From Cyclobacteriaceae bacterium (GTDB taxonomy: Bacteria > Bacteroidota > Bacteroidia > Cytophagales > Cyclobacteriaceae), in assembly GCA_022842845.1 (NCBI GenBank), contig JALHOT010000018.1, positions 1 through 60,187 on the forward strand: DNA of 60,187 nt. Reading direction: 5' to 3'. The translations under genes and the position numbers were made by a program. The notes beneath the pieces are model-generated. The model did no database searches. It was not told where the DNA came from and saw nothing but the letters and a program-made list of their open reading frames with translations. Below, piece after piece: positions 59,618-60,187 of this stretch (positions within the stretch are counted from its first letter, which is position 1; the number at the start of each line of letters is the position of its first letter).

Positions 59618-60187
59618 ATGAGAGAAATTCAGTTTAGAGAAGCCCTTCGGGAAGCCATGAGTGAAGAAATGCGCAGAGATCCAAGCGTATTTTTAATGGG
59701 AGAAGAAGTGGCTGAATACAACGGTGCTTACAAAGTAAGCCAGGGCATGTTAGATGAGTTTGGTCCGGACCGGGTAATTGATACCCCTATTGCCGAACTG
59801 GGCTTTGCCGGTATCGGGGTAGGCGCAGCCATGAATGGCCTCCGCCCTATTATCGAATTCATGACCTTCAATTTCTCCCTGGTTGCTATAGACCCCATCA
59901 TCAGCTCAGCTGCTAAAATGCTGTCGATGTCTGGAGGACAGATCAATGTGCCTATTGTGTTCCGTGGCCCTACCGGCAATGCCGGCCAGCTGGGTGCACA
60001 ACACTCACAGAACTTTGAGAATTGGTACGCTAACACCCCCGGATTAAAGGTGGTGGTACCTGCTAATCCATATGATGCTAAGGGCTTAATGAAGACTGCC
60101 ATTCGCGATAATGACCCTGTGATATTTATGGAGTCTGAATTGATGTATGGCGACAAAATGCATGTGCCTGCTGAAGAATACCTGATC
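59618..60187 (+). CDS. pdhB: pyruvate dehydrogenase E1 component, beta subunit (partial)
   Basis: The first 190 residues of the E1 beta subunit of the pyruvate dehydrogenase complex, cut by the window end. [20 protein letters not shown], the ThDP-binding Glu region [20 protein letters not shown] (about residues 53-72) and the IEFMTFNF segment (about 84-91), [15 protein letters not shown] and [18 protein letters not shown] are typical. The enzyme decarboxylates pyruvate with the alpha subunit and passes the acetyl group to lipoyl-E2. The partner genes are not in the window. Confidence 0.95.
   Translation, partial: MREIQFREALREAMSEEMRRDPSVFLMGEEVAEYNGAYKVSQGMLDEFGPDRVIDTPIAELGFAGIGVGAAMNGLRPIIEFMTFNFSLVAIDPIISSAAKMLSMSGGQINVPIVFRGPTGNAGQLGAQHSQNFENWYANTPGLKVVVPANPYDAKGLMKTAIRDNDPVIFMESELMYGDKMHVPAEEYLI

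Overview
The window comes from a Bacteroidota genome, most likely of the class Cytophagia. The evidence is a gliding-motility/type IX secretion (CHU_C) C-terminal domain protein, a DUF5686 outer-membrane protein, ribosomal protein THX, the gene run miaB / sigma-54 regulator / lptE / TPR / secG, an OmpA-plus-TPR lipoprotein, and promoter -7 boxes of the Bacteroidota form TAnnTTTG. It is almost entirely housekeeping chromosome and densely coded on both strands. No prophage, CRISPR array, rRNA, tRNA or intact insertion sequence was seen. One gene-free stretch longer than 300 bp exists (50229-50722), and it is full of repeats.

Layout. 1-9816 (minus strand): 5' part of thrS, cut off by what looks like Illumina adapter sequence at bases 1-12; DUF5686 protein; SanA-like protein; nucleoside transporter; DUF151 nuclease; etfA/etfB; a small TPR gene (plus); dnaB. 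10046-15479 (plus): Mur-ligase-family peptidoglycan enzyme, exonuclease, then a sulfate-assimilation operon (DUF2061, APS reductase, cysD, cysN). 15481-21457: TerB-like and M48 genes (minus), FAH hydrolase, M23 peptidase, Bcp peroxiredoxin and the N-terminal half of transketolase (plus), acidic hypothetical (minus). 21511-26856: gamma carbonic anhydrase (minus), then the miaB-to-secG operon. 26914-31192: galM, Rieske oxygenase, DUF1573 protein (minus), trpS.

31199-39362 is the most informative block. On the minus strand it reads rpTHX - trpL - trpE-G-D-C-F-B-A - aroF - Spx/ArsC-like. Between the ribosomal protein THX gene and trpE I find a short leader ORF (39053-39124) with three consecutive Trp codons, followed by a GC-rich hairpin and T-run just before trpE. 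This has the layout of ribosome-mediated transcription attenuation. The leader starts 8 nt after the THX stop codon, and the only good promoter seen lies upstream of THX.

39414-49464: M13 peptidase lipoprotein, small conserved proteins, SRP RNA with a textbook Bacteroidota promoter, transaldolase-like gene, ftsE overlapping an aminotransferase, DUF2452 protein, exonuclease III, flotillin plus NfeD-like pair. 49566-50872: outer-membrane beta-barrel gene, then the repeat-rich gap (inverted repeat, 17-bp direct repeats, a degenerate 21-bp tandem array, terminator) ending at a 49-aa basic protein gene. 50988-60187: hisS, hutH overlapping a CHU_C surface protein, YbaB, glycosyltransferase, PspC, an OmpA/TPR lipoprotein with two terminators, and the start of the pyruvate dehydrogenase E1 beta gene, cut by the window end.
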